Shown here piece by piece: positions 36,801 through 46,373 of a stretch of DNA of 64,000 nucleotides. The position numbers and the translations under genes were made by a program. Source of the stretch: Eumeta japonica (lineage: Eukaryota > Arthropoda > Insecta > Lepidoptera > Psychidae). Positions within the stretch are counted from its first letter, which is position 1. Every line of letters begins with the position of its first letter. Below the pieces are notes generated by a model, which did no database searches, was not told the DNA's origin, and saw nothing but the letters and a program-made list of their open reading frames with translations. The DNA lies in the NCBI GenBank assembly GCA_005406025.1, contig BGZK01000099.1, forward strand, positions 434,001 to 498,000, given 5' to 3'.

Positions 36801-37814
36801 CTGCGGGCAAAAGCTAATATTATAATATGGCTCCGCCCACGACTTACCACGATCATGCGTTTGTTTTGAAGCGGCTTCATAACCTTCGACAACCACGTTT
36901 TTTCTAGTTCCCTTACCAATCTGAAATAAATCTTCCAGAAGATTTGCTTCTTCAATAAATCCTCTTATTTTTAAGTGTGTTTTAATGTTTTCCATCTTTA
37001 TTTCCTTGTTTCGTAATATCGTACATCTTAATTCTGTGTTCCTCTCAGCAACCCAAAACACGCAGTCGCAGCAAAGCCTACCGCCCGTGTCCTACGTGAA
37101 AGCGATAGACGTGTGGATGTCATCGTGTTCCGTGTTCGTCTTTCTGTCACTCTTCGAATTCGCCGTGGTGAACAACTACATGGGGCCGGTGGCCACCAAA
37201 GCCATGAAAGGGTACTCCGATGAAGACCTGTCCAGAGATCTGGATGCGTTCAAGGTATATAAAGTTTCCACAGGTTACGAAATATAACAGTTCACATTTT
37301 CAACGTCTACTTCTAGACGTGTCCCTTTCTTCATAAGTCCATTCGGTTACATTCATAGTAAAATATTTATATAACACGTGCAAAAATATATCAAATCTTT
37401 TCGAATTGACGTTTTCTTCTTATAGAAAACGCATGCCTTGCATTAAGGTATGATGTACTGGAAATCGTTTGTACGCATACTATAAAAGAATTTCAAAATT
37501 TGTCGAGTTATTAAGTCGAAATCAACTCAAACGAAGGTTATGGGACATTGGTATTTTTGGACATATTTCGAGAAATATTATTAAAATTATGGTACAGAAC
37601 CTCAAGAACTTCCAAATACAGCGTCCGTTTTGTTTTTCAGCACATCTTCCCGGATACCGTGGACCCGCGCGCGAGCACCTCGGCGTCCATACCGCAGTAC
37701 GACACGTTCTGCCACGGCAGAGAGACGGCGGTGTACATCGACAGATTCTCTAGATTCTTCTTCCCTTTCTCCTTTTTCATACTGAACGTCGTCTACTGGT
37801 CTACATTCCTTTGA
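27699..37814 (+). CDS. Cys-loop ligand-gated chloride channel subunit (5' partial, 7 exons)
   Basis: Joined exons: 27699-27882, 31496-31722, 32838-32920, 33643-33777, 35144-35320, 37049-37254, 37641-37814; GT-AG throughout, phases agree, 394 residues. Seen: an extracellular ligand-binding domain; the Cys-loop with exactly 13 residues between its cysteines; a second Cys pair (10 residues between) as in glycine, glutamate and histamine chloride channels but not GABA receptors; M1 to M4; PAR just before M2, which gives anion selectivity in this superfamily; a short M3-M4 loop; a C-terminus immediately after M4. Such subunits form pentameric inhibitory receptors in neurons. The sequence most resembles the insect group that includes HisCl and the Drosophila CG12344 type, from memory only; the ligand is not established. 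The signal-peptide exon is not found; it must end in phase 2. ATTAAA at 37895-37900 is a possible polyadenylation signal. Confidence 0.94.
29108..29216 (+). pseudogene. U2 snRNA pseudogene (5' half)
   Basis: GCTTCTCGGCC-TTTGGCTGAGATCAAA is the U2 5' stem-loop, followed by the region that should hold the branch-site recognition sequence GTAGTA, here GTAATA. It continues through TTATTTTCAG, AATCTGAATGTTCC and TAGGACCAGCG to a degraded Sm site (GACTTGTA rather than ATTTTTGG). The 3' stem-loops are absent. It lies in the long first visible intron of the channel gene. Confidence 0.8.
29997..30156. other. Two small perfect hairpins close together
   Basis: TTGGAGGTG (29997-30005) pairs with CACCTCCAA (30014-30022). 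GAAGCACACC (30131-30140) pairs with GGTGTGCTTC (30147-30156). Both are in the first visible channel intron. Confidence 0.85.
31496..31722 (+). CDS. Chloride channel exon 2: loop D/A region
   Basis: Encodes TYVADIFLAQSWRDPRL and KIWRPDCFFKNAKK. WxPDxFFxNAK is the conserved loop A of anion channels. The residue after RPD is Cys, which is unusual. Donor GTAAGA, phase 2. Confidence 0.92.
31723..32837. other. Channel intron, no recognised content
   Basis: AT-rich; no repeat family or open frame recognised. Confidence 0.6.
32838..32920 (+). CDS. Chloride channel exon 3: Cys-loop
   Basis: Encodes LVLSCAMKFESYPHDTQSC: two Cys separated by 13 residues, with the conserved F-x-x-Y/F-P-x-D core. Acceptor TGTATAG, donor GTAAGT. 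Confidence 0.93.
33408..33475 (+). other. Hairpin, 27-bp stem with one mismatch, 14-nt loop
   Basis: Arms 33408-33434 and 33449-33475 are reverse complements except for one A/C pair. It lies in the channel intron between exons 3 and 4. The size and shape match a pre-miRNA, but the stem is very AT-rich and a tiny MITE is as likely. Confidence 0.8.
33643..33777 (+). CDS. Chloride channel exon 4
   Basis: Encodes VHDLVFLWNLTDPLVV and ELPQLDISNNYTSDC. It contains the first cysteine of the second disulphide pair and two possible N-glycosylation sites. Donor GTACGT. Confidence 0.9.
34267..34945 (-). pseudogene. LINE reverse transcriptase 3' fragment
   Basis: The minus strand encodes, in broken frames, GSEGWV, INAVEMRSLRDMCRVSLKDR, EQCGRNEDVVTRLEKAML, FGHMKRMNENRMTK and GKGCPRKLYADQ. 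This is the C-terminal tail of a non-LTR reverse transcriptase. A TTA-rich simple repeat follows at the 3' side. It is truncated at 5', as is usual for LINE copies, and sits in the channel intron between exons 4 and 5. Confidence 0.75.
35144..35320 (+). CDS. Chloride channel exon 5: M1 and anion-selective M2
   Basis: Encodes NFTCLAVVFNLRRRLGYHL, then M1 (FHTYIPSALIVVMSWISFW), then IPARVTLGVTSLLTL. The Pro-Ala-Arg before the pore helix marks an anion channel. Acceptor CCTTCAG, donor GTAAAC. The antisense strand is also open here, but only the + reading matches a family. Confidence 0.95.
35797..35836. other. 13-bp perfect inverted repeat, 14-nt loop
   Basis: AACTCACTAGGTG at 35797-35809 is exactly complementary to 35824-35836. 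Lies in the channel intron before exon 6. Confidence 0.9.
36080..36180 (-). repeat. tRNA-like SINE fragment
   Basis: Contains GTGCCTTTTGGTTCAAAAG and GGAGCCACCACC on the + strand; the same order occurs at 42490-42545. On the minus strand this is a degraded A-box-like head. Confidence 0.45.
36245..36817 (+). mobile_element. Small Helitron-like non-autonomous element
   Basis: Begins TCCCACTCATATTATAAAT after an A and ends GGGCAAAAGCTAA before a T. The GTTTGTATGATTGAATGTTTGTT start and the GGACGAAGCTGCGGGCAAAAG end are a repeat type common in Lepidoptera. TC...CTAA with an A/T target fits a Helitron, though a convincing 3' hairpin is not seen. Lies in the channel intron before exon 6. Confidence 0.6.
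37049..37254 (+). CDS. Chloride channel exon 6: end of M2, M3 and start of M3-M4 loop
   Basis: Encodes QQSLPPVSYVKAIDVWMSS, the M2-M3 linker and start of M3, then FVFLSLFEFAVVNNYMGP. The cytoplasmic loop starts in VATKAMKGYSDEDL. Acceptor CTCTCAG, donor GTATAT. Confidence 0.94.
37641..37814 (+). CDS. Chloride channel last exon: M4 and stop
   Basis: The loop ends with TFCHGRETAVYIDRFSR and M4 is RFFFPFSFFILNVVYWSTFL, followed directly by TGA. Acceptor TTTTTCAG. Confidence 0.94.
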   Translation, partial: HIFPDTVDPRASTSASIPQYDTFCHGRETAVYIDRFSRFFFPFSFFILNVVYWSTFL

Positions 37815-38270
37815 ATGTACGAAAGAAAGTTCAATCTTTAAGAAACATTAAGAACTCGCTCAGTGATAGATGAATTCCAGTTAAACACACATAGATTAAA
37901 TACAAGTTGAGGGCGGTGTAAAATATAATTGCGCTTATGAAAAGGAAAATATAATGGACAGAACTTTAGCATTGAGATACTCATCTTAAGCATAGAAGTT
38001 TTTCTTTTTAGTTAGCCTAATTAGTACAACTTGCGTCAGTGATAACCCACGTTTCGTAGTGGTCAGTTATACATTTGTATTACGATACCTTCCTGTGCGT
38101 TTAGACATTGAAACAATTGCCCGAATAGATGTCTCTAAATAGATAGAATTACTTTGTCTAAGTAATAATGTATTGAATTCGCATCATGTAATTTGTCGTA
38201 TTAAAAGAACTATTAGTTTTTTAAACCATTGGATTATTGTATTCAAAATTAAGGAATTCATACTTTAGCT

Positions 38271-38344
38271 CCGTCTGTTGGAGTATTGCAACCCTTTTGT
38301 TTTAGAATGAAAAAACATAAAGATTGCTATCCTCCAACAGACGG
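38271..38344. other. Pre-miRNA-like hairpin, 74 nt
   Basis: The first 13 bases CCGTCTGTTGGAG pair perfectly with the last 13. Pairing continues through GCAA/TTGC and a T-rich/A-rich arm with scattered mismatches, leaving a small loop near 38305. It is 457 bp downstream of the channel stop codon. Confidence 0.75.
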
Positions 38345-39744
38345 TAATTAATTAATTATATGGAATCAATTTATTATTGAATCAATTAATCATTGGAAGG
38401 CTGTAGTTATTAAACATCCTAGAGCGAAATCACAAAGTGTTCTACAATTACTCATAACGAGTAGTACAACTTTGAGTAAACTAGTGTCAAATTTTGATTT
38501 TTGGAGCTAGAAAAATTTTTTCAGAGATCGCCATCTGTTATAGAATTGTAAAAATAATATATGATTAAGTGAAATCTCATGTTTAACAAATAGATTCCAT
38601 ATATATTTCTATGAAAAGTAGACTATGCATGTACTTTTATGAATGTTGAATATTAATAAGTATTGTACAAATATGTGATTTGATATATTTGTAGTTACAT
38701 AAATATCCATTGAAGAATAGAAGAATATAATGACTATCAGCACGACAATTAAATTGTCGACTGTGATAAGTCGTTTCATATCAAGATGTTGATGTTGTTA
38801 TTAACCGGGTGTTTATTATTAACCATCTTGAATGTATGAATAAACACAGAGAATCATAGTCGCACTTTTATGAACTTAAGTAAACATTTACAAATTGGTC
38901 AGTTAATAAATTTATTACTGATATTCACATTTAAAAATAAATTTACAAATTCAAAACTTTTCTTATTTTATGGATCGCAAAGGTAACAACGTCTTGAAAA
39001 ATTTGACAATTTTGATCATCATTTTGTCTAATAAAAAAACTTTTGTCATTAAATGAGATTTTTTTTTGTAAATTATTGCTCAGAATGATGGAAAAATAAC
39101 TATAAATGTTAATAAAAAATCTCCATTTCTTTTTAATTTCAACATTCGTACTTGTGTAGATATTTTAAGAATTCAATGATAATTTTTCAGTTAGCCAAAT
39201 AATTTGCATTAATGATTAAAGTCTATAATATTCCGTTGACTAGCGTTTGAATAAAATGTATATTGTGTGTGGAATTAGAGTTTGGTGAATAGAACATATT
39301 TTCTTAATAATTGTACGGGACCCTCATTTTGTAGCACAGTATTATTTTTCATTTGGTAAATTTAAGAGGAAATTATATTTAAAGAATTCGAGAAGAAGAA
39401 ACAATTATATTGTAATTTATTGCATATTGCAATTTCTAAACATTATTCAAAAAACATTCCAAGTGTGCCCAATTGAGATTATTATAATAAATATTTCTTT
39501 TTCTATGCAATTGGTCATTAAATTATTTACCCGCCTAGTAGGTGGTAATAGTTAATAAGAAATAAATTTTAGATTTATGAAAAAATGCTCATCAAGGCAC
39601 GATGCGAATGGATTAATGTGGCACTATAGATGCTGGAGACGAAGTTGGAGACGAGTTCGCTTTGTAAAGACTTTCCACTCTCTAGTTCGAAACAAAGTGT
39701 TCTCCACTACATCGCTAGGAGTGTTCTGTTTTTTTTTTATATAC

Positions 39745-40092
39745 CATCGGCGAGGGCAAACGAGCAGGCGACTCATCAAGAGTGGAAAGTCACTGCCGCC
39801 CATGAACACTCATAATCCCGGGGAAGTCAACAGTGCGTTGCCGACCTCTTGAGAAGGAACAGGATATCTGATGGAGGACATCGGTTTGATGGAGGAGAGA
39901 AGAGGCAGTGGGTTACCGGAACCCTCACTCATTGGCATTTCGTCCAGTGAAAACTGCTATTTCACGTACTGACGTACGTGATACCACAATCGAAATACCA
40001 CACTCTCACAGAATACGGTTTTATGAGAGTGTTATTTCGAGCCGGCTGATTTTTGTGCTGCGAATGAAGTTGGCTAAGGAATGGCTCTAACA
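39745..40092 (+). repeat. SINE-like repeat
   Basis: Starts with GGCAAACGAGCAGGCGACTC and CACTGCCGCCCATGAACAC, the standard 5' region of a lepidopteran SINE. Continues with TGCGTTGCCGACCTCTTGAG and the CTCACTCATTGG block shared with 8645-8938. Confidence 0.65.
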
Positions 40093-41561
40093 CAGTAAAA
40101 CTCCTCAAGAAATCTTTAGTGTCTAAAGATATGCTTACTTCCTTCGATGTTTGTTTGTACTACATGATGATCGGCGTATGCTAGAAGGCTAAAAAAAGGT
40201 TAAGAAAAAAGGACTCAATTACTAACCTAAACTACCAGAGTTGCTATTTGTTGCTTTTGGATTGCAGGCGCGCGTGTTAATCACTAACCGATCGGGGCTT
40301 GACATTAGAAAGGCACCTTATGAATAAAATAACACAGCACAAGCATCAAAATAACACAGAAGTCGCACAATAACTTCACACTTGTATGACTTAGTCACTG
40401 GCGTTTCGCTTATTTATTATTCTGGGCTATGTCAGATAGCCTTCTAGAGTAGCTTGCTTCCACGCCGATGGGTTGATTAACGTTCCACCATGGTCATATA
40501 GATCATCCTGATGTTCCTTGGTGGTGAAATTTAAGCAGCAAGCAAGTTTCTATAGTTTCGACTGAAGCACTTAAAAAGTGCGTGCGTGAGGACATGCAGC
40601 TAATTTCAATTTGGGTCTTTTAATAATCAATAGATGTTAAAAATCCCTTACTATTAAAAATAGGTAACTCATAGTATTTCCTTGTATCGCATTGTATATA
40701 TTTCATTTTTTATTTCAATTTAATGTGACGTTCTTTGATTTCTTACTTTGTAGTCTTTCATTTGATAAATACATGTCTCAGTGATTCGATTCTCAATTCC
40801 GATCACGGCCCGTCTAGACTAGGTATCGGTTGTATGCAAATGCCTAGTCATTTAGATTACCTAACGTTATTTGATGTATGTCGGTCGATGCCCTTCGCTT
40901 TGTTAGATACTCATTGGTGGCGACATATTAGGCAGACAATGAGATTCCTATTGCAACTGTTTTTGGTTGATAAATTCGGTTGTAGTGATTGCGTTGGTAT
41001 GTCATGAGCAAAAGGCATTGACCTGTTAGGGATGAGCTAAAACCGTTTACTATTATTTTAACATTGAAATGATTTTTCAATCGCTTCAATGGGCTACCCG
41101 TTTTCAATAAAAGTATGACAGGGGCCTAACGTCCTCAATTATTAAGATAGCGGACTGAAATATTGTCGAAATATGCGTTATTGAAAAAACTTTTCAATGG
41201 CAATAACTTATTAAAAATAAGAGAAAAAACTAGTTTTCGTGTACATATTTTGCGGTTTTCTTCAAAAAATTTCAAATTTTTAAGAACGAAAAAAGTGGTA
41301 AAAAATTTCACAAATATTCGTTTGGAGTATTAAATTATATATCACTTGAGTGTTTAATTATAAAAAATCGGTGGATTAATGGTTATTTTGTCATCCCTTA
41401 GGAAGGTACTTCTAACAAAAATTTTTAAAGTCAGATTAAACTTGAAAACGATATCACAAAGTACAAAAGAAGTTTATGGTATCCATAATTTTGATTTTAG
41501 GATTAATAAAGACTAGTGATAATTTCTGGTAAATTGGCATTACTTACATCAGGTATGGACA

Positions 41562-41660
41562 ACCTTTGACATGTTGTGGGCCAAAGTTTACTGTGCAAAT
41601 ATGTTCGCGGGCCGCGTTCAAAAGTAGTGCATTTTTAAATAGTGTTCATAGTTTATAGCA
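41562..41660 (+). repeat. Possible hAT end fragment
   Basis: CAGGTATGGACAACCTTTGAC followed by TGTGGGCCAAAG and CGGGCCGC resembles the 5' end of hAT elements. The matching 3' end was not found. Confidence 0.35.
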
Positions 41661-42233
41661 ACAGATATCAGACGTGAAATAATAGGAAAGTTTTAGTATT
41701 TTTAGTGCATGCTTATCACGTTTATCGTCATAAGTCTTCTAAAATATGATTTCAATCCTTTCAGCCGTTTCCAAGATTATTCCGTACATACAGACGTACA
41801 GAAACTCAATTTCATTACGCGTATAGAATTAAAACGAGGAAAACCTAACATGGAAGTGGGTAGAGTTTTAGGTTTTAACGAGCGCGGGACGACCGCAAAT
41901 CACTCGAGTCACACGCATATTCCGTCTGCAGCACAAAGCTCCCTTCGCCCGCCGCGTTTACGATGGCCCTTCGTTGATTTTACGACTTTACCGAGAACTC
42001 ATCATCCCAAAGTATAATTCTACATTTATACATCTAAGAATTTGTTTTTGAGAAGGAAATAAGTTTAAGTAGGTTAATTTTAAGTACGGTACATTTCCAA
42101 GGATGACTTGAAGAGTAAAATTTGCTCAGAATGGAGGTATTATAAGATTAATACTCTTATTAGTATCACAATCCGTCACTTGCCTGTTCTGCTGGACGAT
42201 ATCAGCTATACACATTCACGCAAGCACGCACGC

Positions 42234-42234
<1 letters not shown>

Positions 42235-42300
<66 letters not shown>

Positions 42301-42312
42301 TAAAATACATAC
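42235..42312. repeat. (AC)n(TC)n(AC)n microsatellite
   Basis: An AC tract, eight or so TC units, then a second AC tract and CATACATAC. Confidence 0.97.
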
Positions 42313-42469
42313 ATACAACAATACAACATATGCGATATAATGACGATAATTGAATCGATGTTATTATCTATCTCTTGACTTCATCTTGGGTTTGTTTGAT
42401 ATAGCTAGGCACTTGAATTGACTTGAACAGGTTGCATTATGCCTTAAATTTAATAATCAATGGTCAATC

Positions 42470-42565
42470 CGGCCATGATCTGTATCGAAGTCGGTGCCTT
42501 TTGCTTTAAAAGCGACGCTCTTCACCAATGAGTTACCACCAATCAGAGGGTTCAAGGTTTGAATT
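42470..42565 (-). repeat. tRNA-like SINE fragment
   Basis: The + strand reads GTGCCTTTTGCTTTAAAAG, GACGCTCTTCACCAATGAG and TTACCACC, the reverse complement of a tRNA-like GTGGTAA-CTCATTGG-GAAGAGCG head. Matches the copy at 36080. Confidence 0.5.
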
Positions 42566-42784
42566 CTCACCTCGCGCTAATAAACAAATGAGATTTCAAG
42601 TCAAGTCAAACCACTGGTTCTACATAGTTTAATTTAATTTAAATAAAGTTAAATCACTAAATTGTCGTGTCGGGCCACTTACATCATCACCATATTGATG
42701 TAAGGAAACAAAGTGTTCGATAAAAGTACACATGAGTATGTCGACGGTAACTTTAATTAAATTTTATTTTATTTTTCTATAAAT

Positions 42785-43545
42785 TTTCTGTTATGCCTTT
42801 TAGCATAATACCGTTGGCATATCTTTTTCTAAGCTTAAAATTCCCGTCTTAAAAAACTGTTCAACTGGTGTATCTAAAAATTCCTGTACTGCTGCAACTA
42901 CTGCTTCATCATCCTCGAATCTATCTCCTTTCACATACTTCTACAACCTTGGAAAAAATTAGAAATCGTTAAGGGAAAAATCAGGAAATATAGAGAATGC
43001 TCAAGCATTTCAAAGGCAGCACCTCGAATTGCGGCCACAGCAACACCGGCTCTCTGAAACGAGACATTATTTGACAAAACTGTTTTTGTTAATTTACCTC
43101 GCCGTTTCTTTCGAATTCCGTTAAGCAATTATTTGTTTGTTCAATGAGCCCGTAACAGTAGCTCCACGGTCGAGACATTCTATCCCAGTCCGCCCTTTAC
43201 TCTCCCAGAAAAAGACCCAGCGCGCGGTCCCCAAATGTTCGGGTAAAGTGCTATCTATGGACACTACCAGTCCAAATATTTGTTCCTTCGATTAGAAAGC
43301 GTGCCATAATACGAAGCTCTGTTAAAATATTCTTTTTCGACCTTTTTTGCCATTTCTTCGGTCACTATCATCGTTACGCGACCCTAGCGCAGGTCATCTT
43401 TAGTACATACATTTCCACGCTTAAATTCGGCGTACCAACGGGCAACTGTAGAAAACAGTAGAGCATTTGCTTCTAAACTATAATGTAAGTCTTGATTAAC
43501 TCATCTTGTAGCGAACTTTTTCATGCTAGATAATAACCACAGCCA
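42785..43545 (-). pseudogene. Mariner-like transposase relic
   Basis: Read on the minus strand, the 5' part encodes ARWYAEFKRGNVCTKDDL (near 43400-43455), a hallmark of mariner N-terminal domains. The 3' part encodes AIRGAAFEMLEH then, in another frame, KYVKGDRFEDDEAV, as in the mariner C-terminus. There are several frameshifts and stops, and the DDD core is not readable. The protein would cut and paste the element at TA; this copy is dead. No clear terminal repeats were found. Confidence 0.75.
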
Positions 43546-44712
43546 ATTCATTTTTTTTTTTTCATTTTCAACAACACACTACGATAGACTGCAAACAAAA
43601 GACTTTAATTAAAAATGAAAAAAGCAAAGAATATTCAAATTATTTCTTTATTTAAAATCTGTTCATTATTCCAGCTTTACCAGCTAGTATGTACTTTTTT
43701 TGGTTCCAAGGTGTTTGTACCATATTTTCACTTTATAGTGAAAATCCCTCGTATTTACCAGTTTCATCTCCACATTCTTCTCCGTGTATTTTCCGAACCG
43801 GTGGATAATAATAATAATAATCAAAATAATAATTTAAACATAGAAAAATCATGTTTTGTAACGCCTTTTGAATAAACATAATTGATTTTGATTTTACCAA
43901 TTTCCACTGCACCAGCGTGAATAGCTTGAGCTTCAAGCATCTCAATCGGAAATAAAAAAAGGCTGTGGACTGTTACGAACCTGAAGCGATATGCAATATT
44001 TTAATTTACCTAAAATATATGTATTAAAACATTGCAACATGATAAATCTGTGAATCAAGGCGTAAAACTATGAATCAGGCAGGTTACGATTAGGAATGGA
44101 TTTATTAAATAATTGTGTAACAAAAGTCGCAAGAAAAATATGTAAAAATTAGAGTATTATTTTAAAGTGCCGTACTAAAGGACATTGCATATTTTTTAAC
44201 TCTAGGATAATATCAGTCACAAGCACTCATTTACTTGTGAGCATATTTTTTCTATACTTTGCATTAACCTGATTTTTTACGACTTTACAATGATACTAAA
44301 TTATTATACATATATAAGGTATACGTGGTATTTTTATATAACATTTTGCATAGTTATAAAAGTACCCCGCTTATATCTGGCTCATTATTTAGAATACAAA
44401 AAAAAACTGGGTGTGTGTACTTAGCACGCGCGTGAGAAGTTATACTTCTTTGGCATCATAAAAAAAATTAATTGCTTGCAAATAATTAATTATAATGAAA
44501 TAATGAAAGGACTGGATAAGGATAGTCAACACAATCAATAAAGTTCAGTTTAAAAATGTTTATACACCCTCATACCGTTCAGCCCTCGGCACGTACTCAC
44601 CTTGGCATTGGGTCATTCATCTAATCAATCAAACATAATCCACATTAATAACAAACGGAACGAACCTACTTTCCCAAATTTGTTGGAGTTGCATATTCAC
44701 GCCAACCAAGAT

Positions 44713-44952
44713 ACTCGTCAAGACGAATCAAACGAGCCCAAACTCGATGGGGTCGAGTCGTTTAATTACGGAGTTCCTGTGGCCACCTTCCAGCGCCATC
44801 ATCAGATTCTGGTTACCATATAGTATTAAAGTACTTGTCAAGACGAATCAAACGAACCCAAACTTGATGGGGTTGCGTCCTTTAATTACGGAGTTCCTAT
44901 GGCCACCTTCCAGCTCCATCATCAGATCAGCTCTATATATTGCATTATCATC
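44713..44952. repeat. 120-bp tandem duplication
   Basis: GTCAAGACGAATCAAACGA and GGAGTTCCTNTGGCCACCTT occur twice in the same order, exactly 120 bases apart. The two units differ at only a few bases. This is a recognisable lepidopteran repeat with the GCCACCTTCCAGCTCCATC core. Confidence 0.9.
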
Positions 44953-45539
44953 CGATTTATACATGCATGCAAAATTTCATTTAAATTTTAAAAATTAAAT
45001 AAACAAATATTTATTTACTTATATTAAGTGTAACATAAATGCTCTCATTATTCGCTTCGCCAGCTTCAGCGAAAACGGGAAGCTTCAACCTGTTAATTTT
45101 GTGTCACACTATTAATTTTGTGTTACGCTGATGCGCGCGCATCTTAAAATTTTATTCTCATCATTTTTTTAATAAAGAAGTATAACTTCAAAAAGGCCGC
45201 GACTTGAAATTGTAGAGAACTAGTATCTATTGCATCTGCCACGCATTATATTAAATTACTAATTTGCATATTTCATATTTATAGTAATTTGTATATTTCA
45301 CAAGAAAATGATTAGTAAACATTATGTCATAGCTTACAATTTTTTTTTTTAATAGAGTTGTTTATCTTTTTTTCATACTGGTTGTCGTACCTAGTCGCCA
45401 AGAAACATATCTTCAATTATCAATATACTACAAGTATGAAGTCAATAACCGTATTGTTGTGTTATGTGTTACACTACATATTACAAAACAAAGTTCTCCG
45501 TCGTATCAATTTGTCTGTCTTTTTCAAGGTTTGTAAGAA

Positions 45540-45577
45540 AAAAAATACCGGGAGCGAAGCCGCGGGCGGGCCGCTAG
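45540..45577 (+). mobile_element. Helitron-type 3' end
   Basis: The segment GAGCGAAGCCGCGGGCGG is followed by CTAG at 45574-45577 and T. This GC-rich terminal block is typical of lepidopteran non-autonomous Helitrons; the 5' end could not be placed. Confidence 0.45.
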
Positions 45578-46051
45578 TATACATGTAATATAATGTAATG
45601 TACATTGTAGCTTTAATTCGCATATATTCTTCAACTTTTCGCGTATACCCGGCGCGTCCTCGTGCGTCGCGTTCTGACGCAAAGCCATCACGGTCCCCGG
45701 GATGTTTCTTTAATTAATACCAGCAATGGGAGGTTCCTTAATTATTCTTTGTTTTAATGTCCACACATATTGTTACTCAATGGCGCTTCTTCCTGAACTA
45801 ATACAATTCGTTGGTTTTTGAGATAACTCGCGGGTACCTGCTCGTTCTCGTATCCCTGCTCTATATCCTGTATTATTTCAGACTTATGTTGTATTTGTCT
45901 ATATGAATATAAGCGAAATATCACTGATTGAATGACTGACTCTGAGATCTTTAACGATATAAGTCCGATTAACTTGAAATTCAGAATAGTTACTCTTTTC
46001 GTTAAGTAGACGCTCACTAACAACGGATTTTACGCGAATTCTATCCAAAAT

Positions 46052-46112
46052 CCAATATATATATATATATAATGTGTGTGTATGTGTGTGTGTTGTGTGT
46101 ATTGTGTGCTGA
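46052..46112. repeat. (TA)n(TG)n microsatellite
   Basis: Short TA run followed by TGTGTGTGTATGTGTGTGTG with interruptions. Confidence 0.95.
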
Positions 46113-46320
46113 AGTCATCGTTTCCCAAACAGCGTAGTGAGTATTCGTGTCCGTAAATCACGAACGATAATTCATGGGTTGTCATTTTATATTAGTCGTA
46201 ACAAATGCGCGCCGCCTTTCTTGGAAACGTGAATGAACGGCTGCAGCTTCATTTCCAAAGCGTGTTCACTGGCATTCACACCGGCATCCGTTGCAATGGA
46301 ATCGTTTTGGGATAAAAATA

Positions 46321-46373
46321 TGTAGGTATGCGAACGTCAAAATATTAAAATACATGTAGGTATGCGAACGTCA
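46321..46373. repeat. 34-bp period direct duplication
   Basis: TGTAGGTATGCGAACGTCA is present at 46321-46339 and 46355-46373. Confidence 0.9.

Noticed and set aside
36334..37061. Several minus-strand frames of about 90-120 codons
   Set aside because: They overlap a non-coding Helitron-like repeat and the channel exon; no family match.
41709..42017. 102-codon + frame
   Set aside because: No recognisable domain; composition changes abruptly within the frame and no splice context fits.
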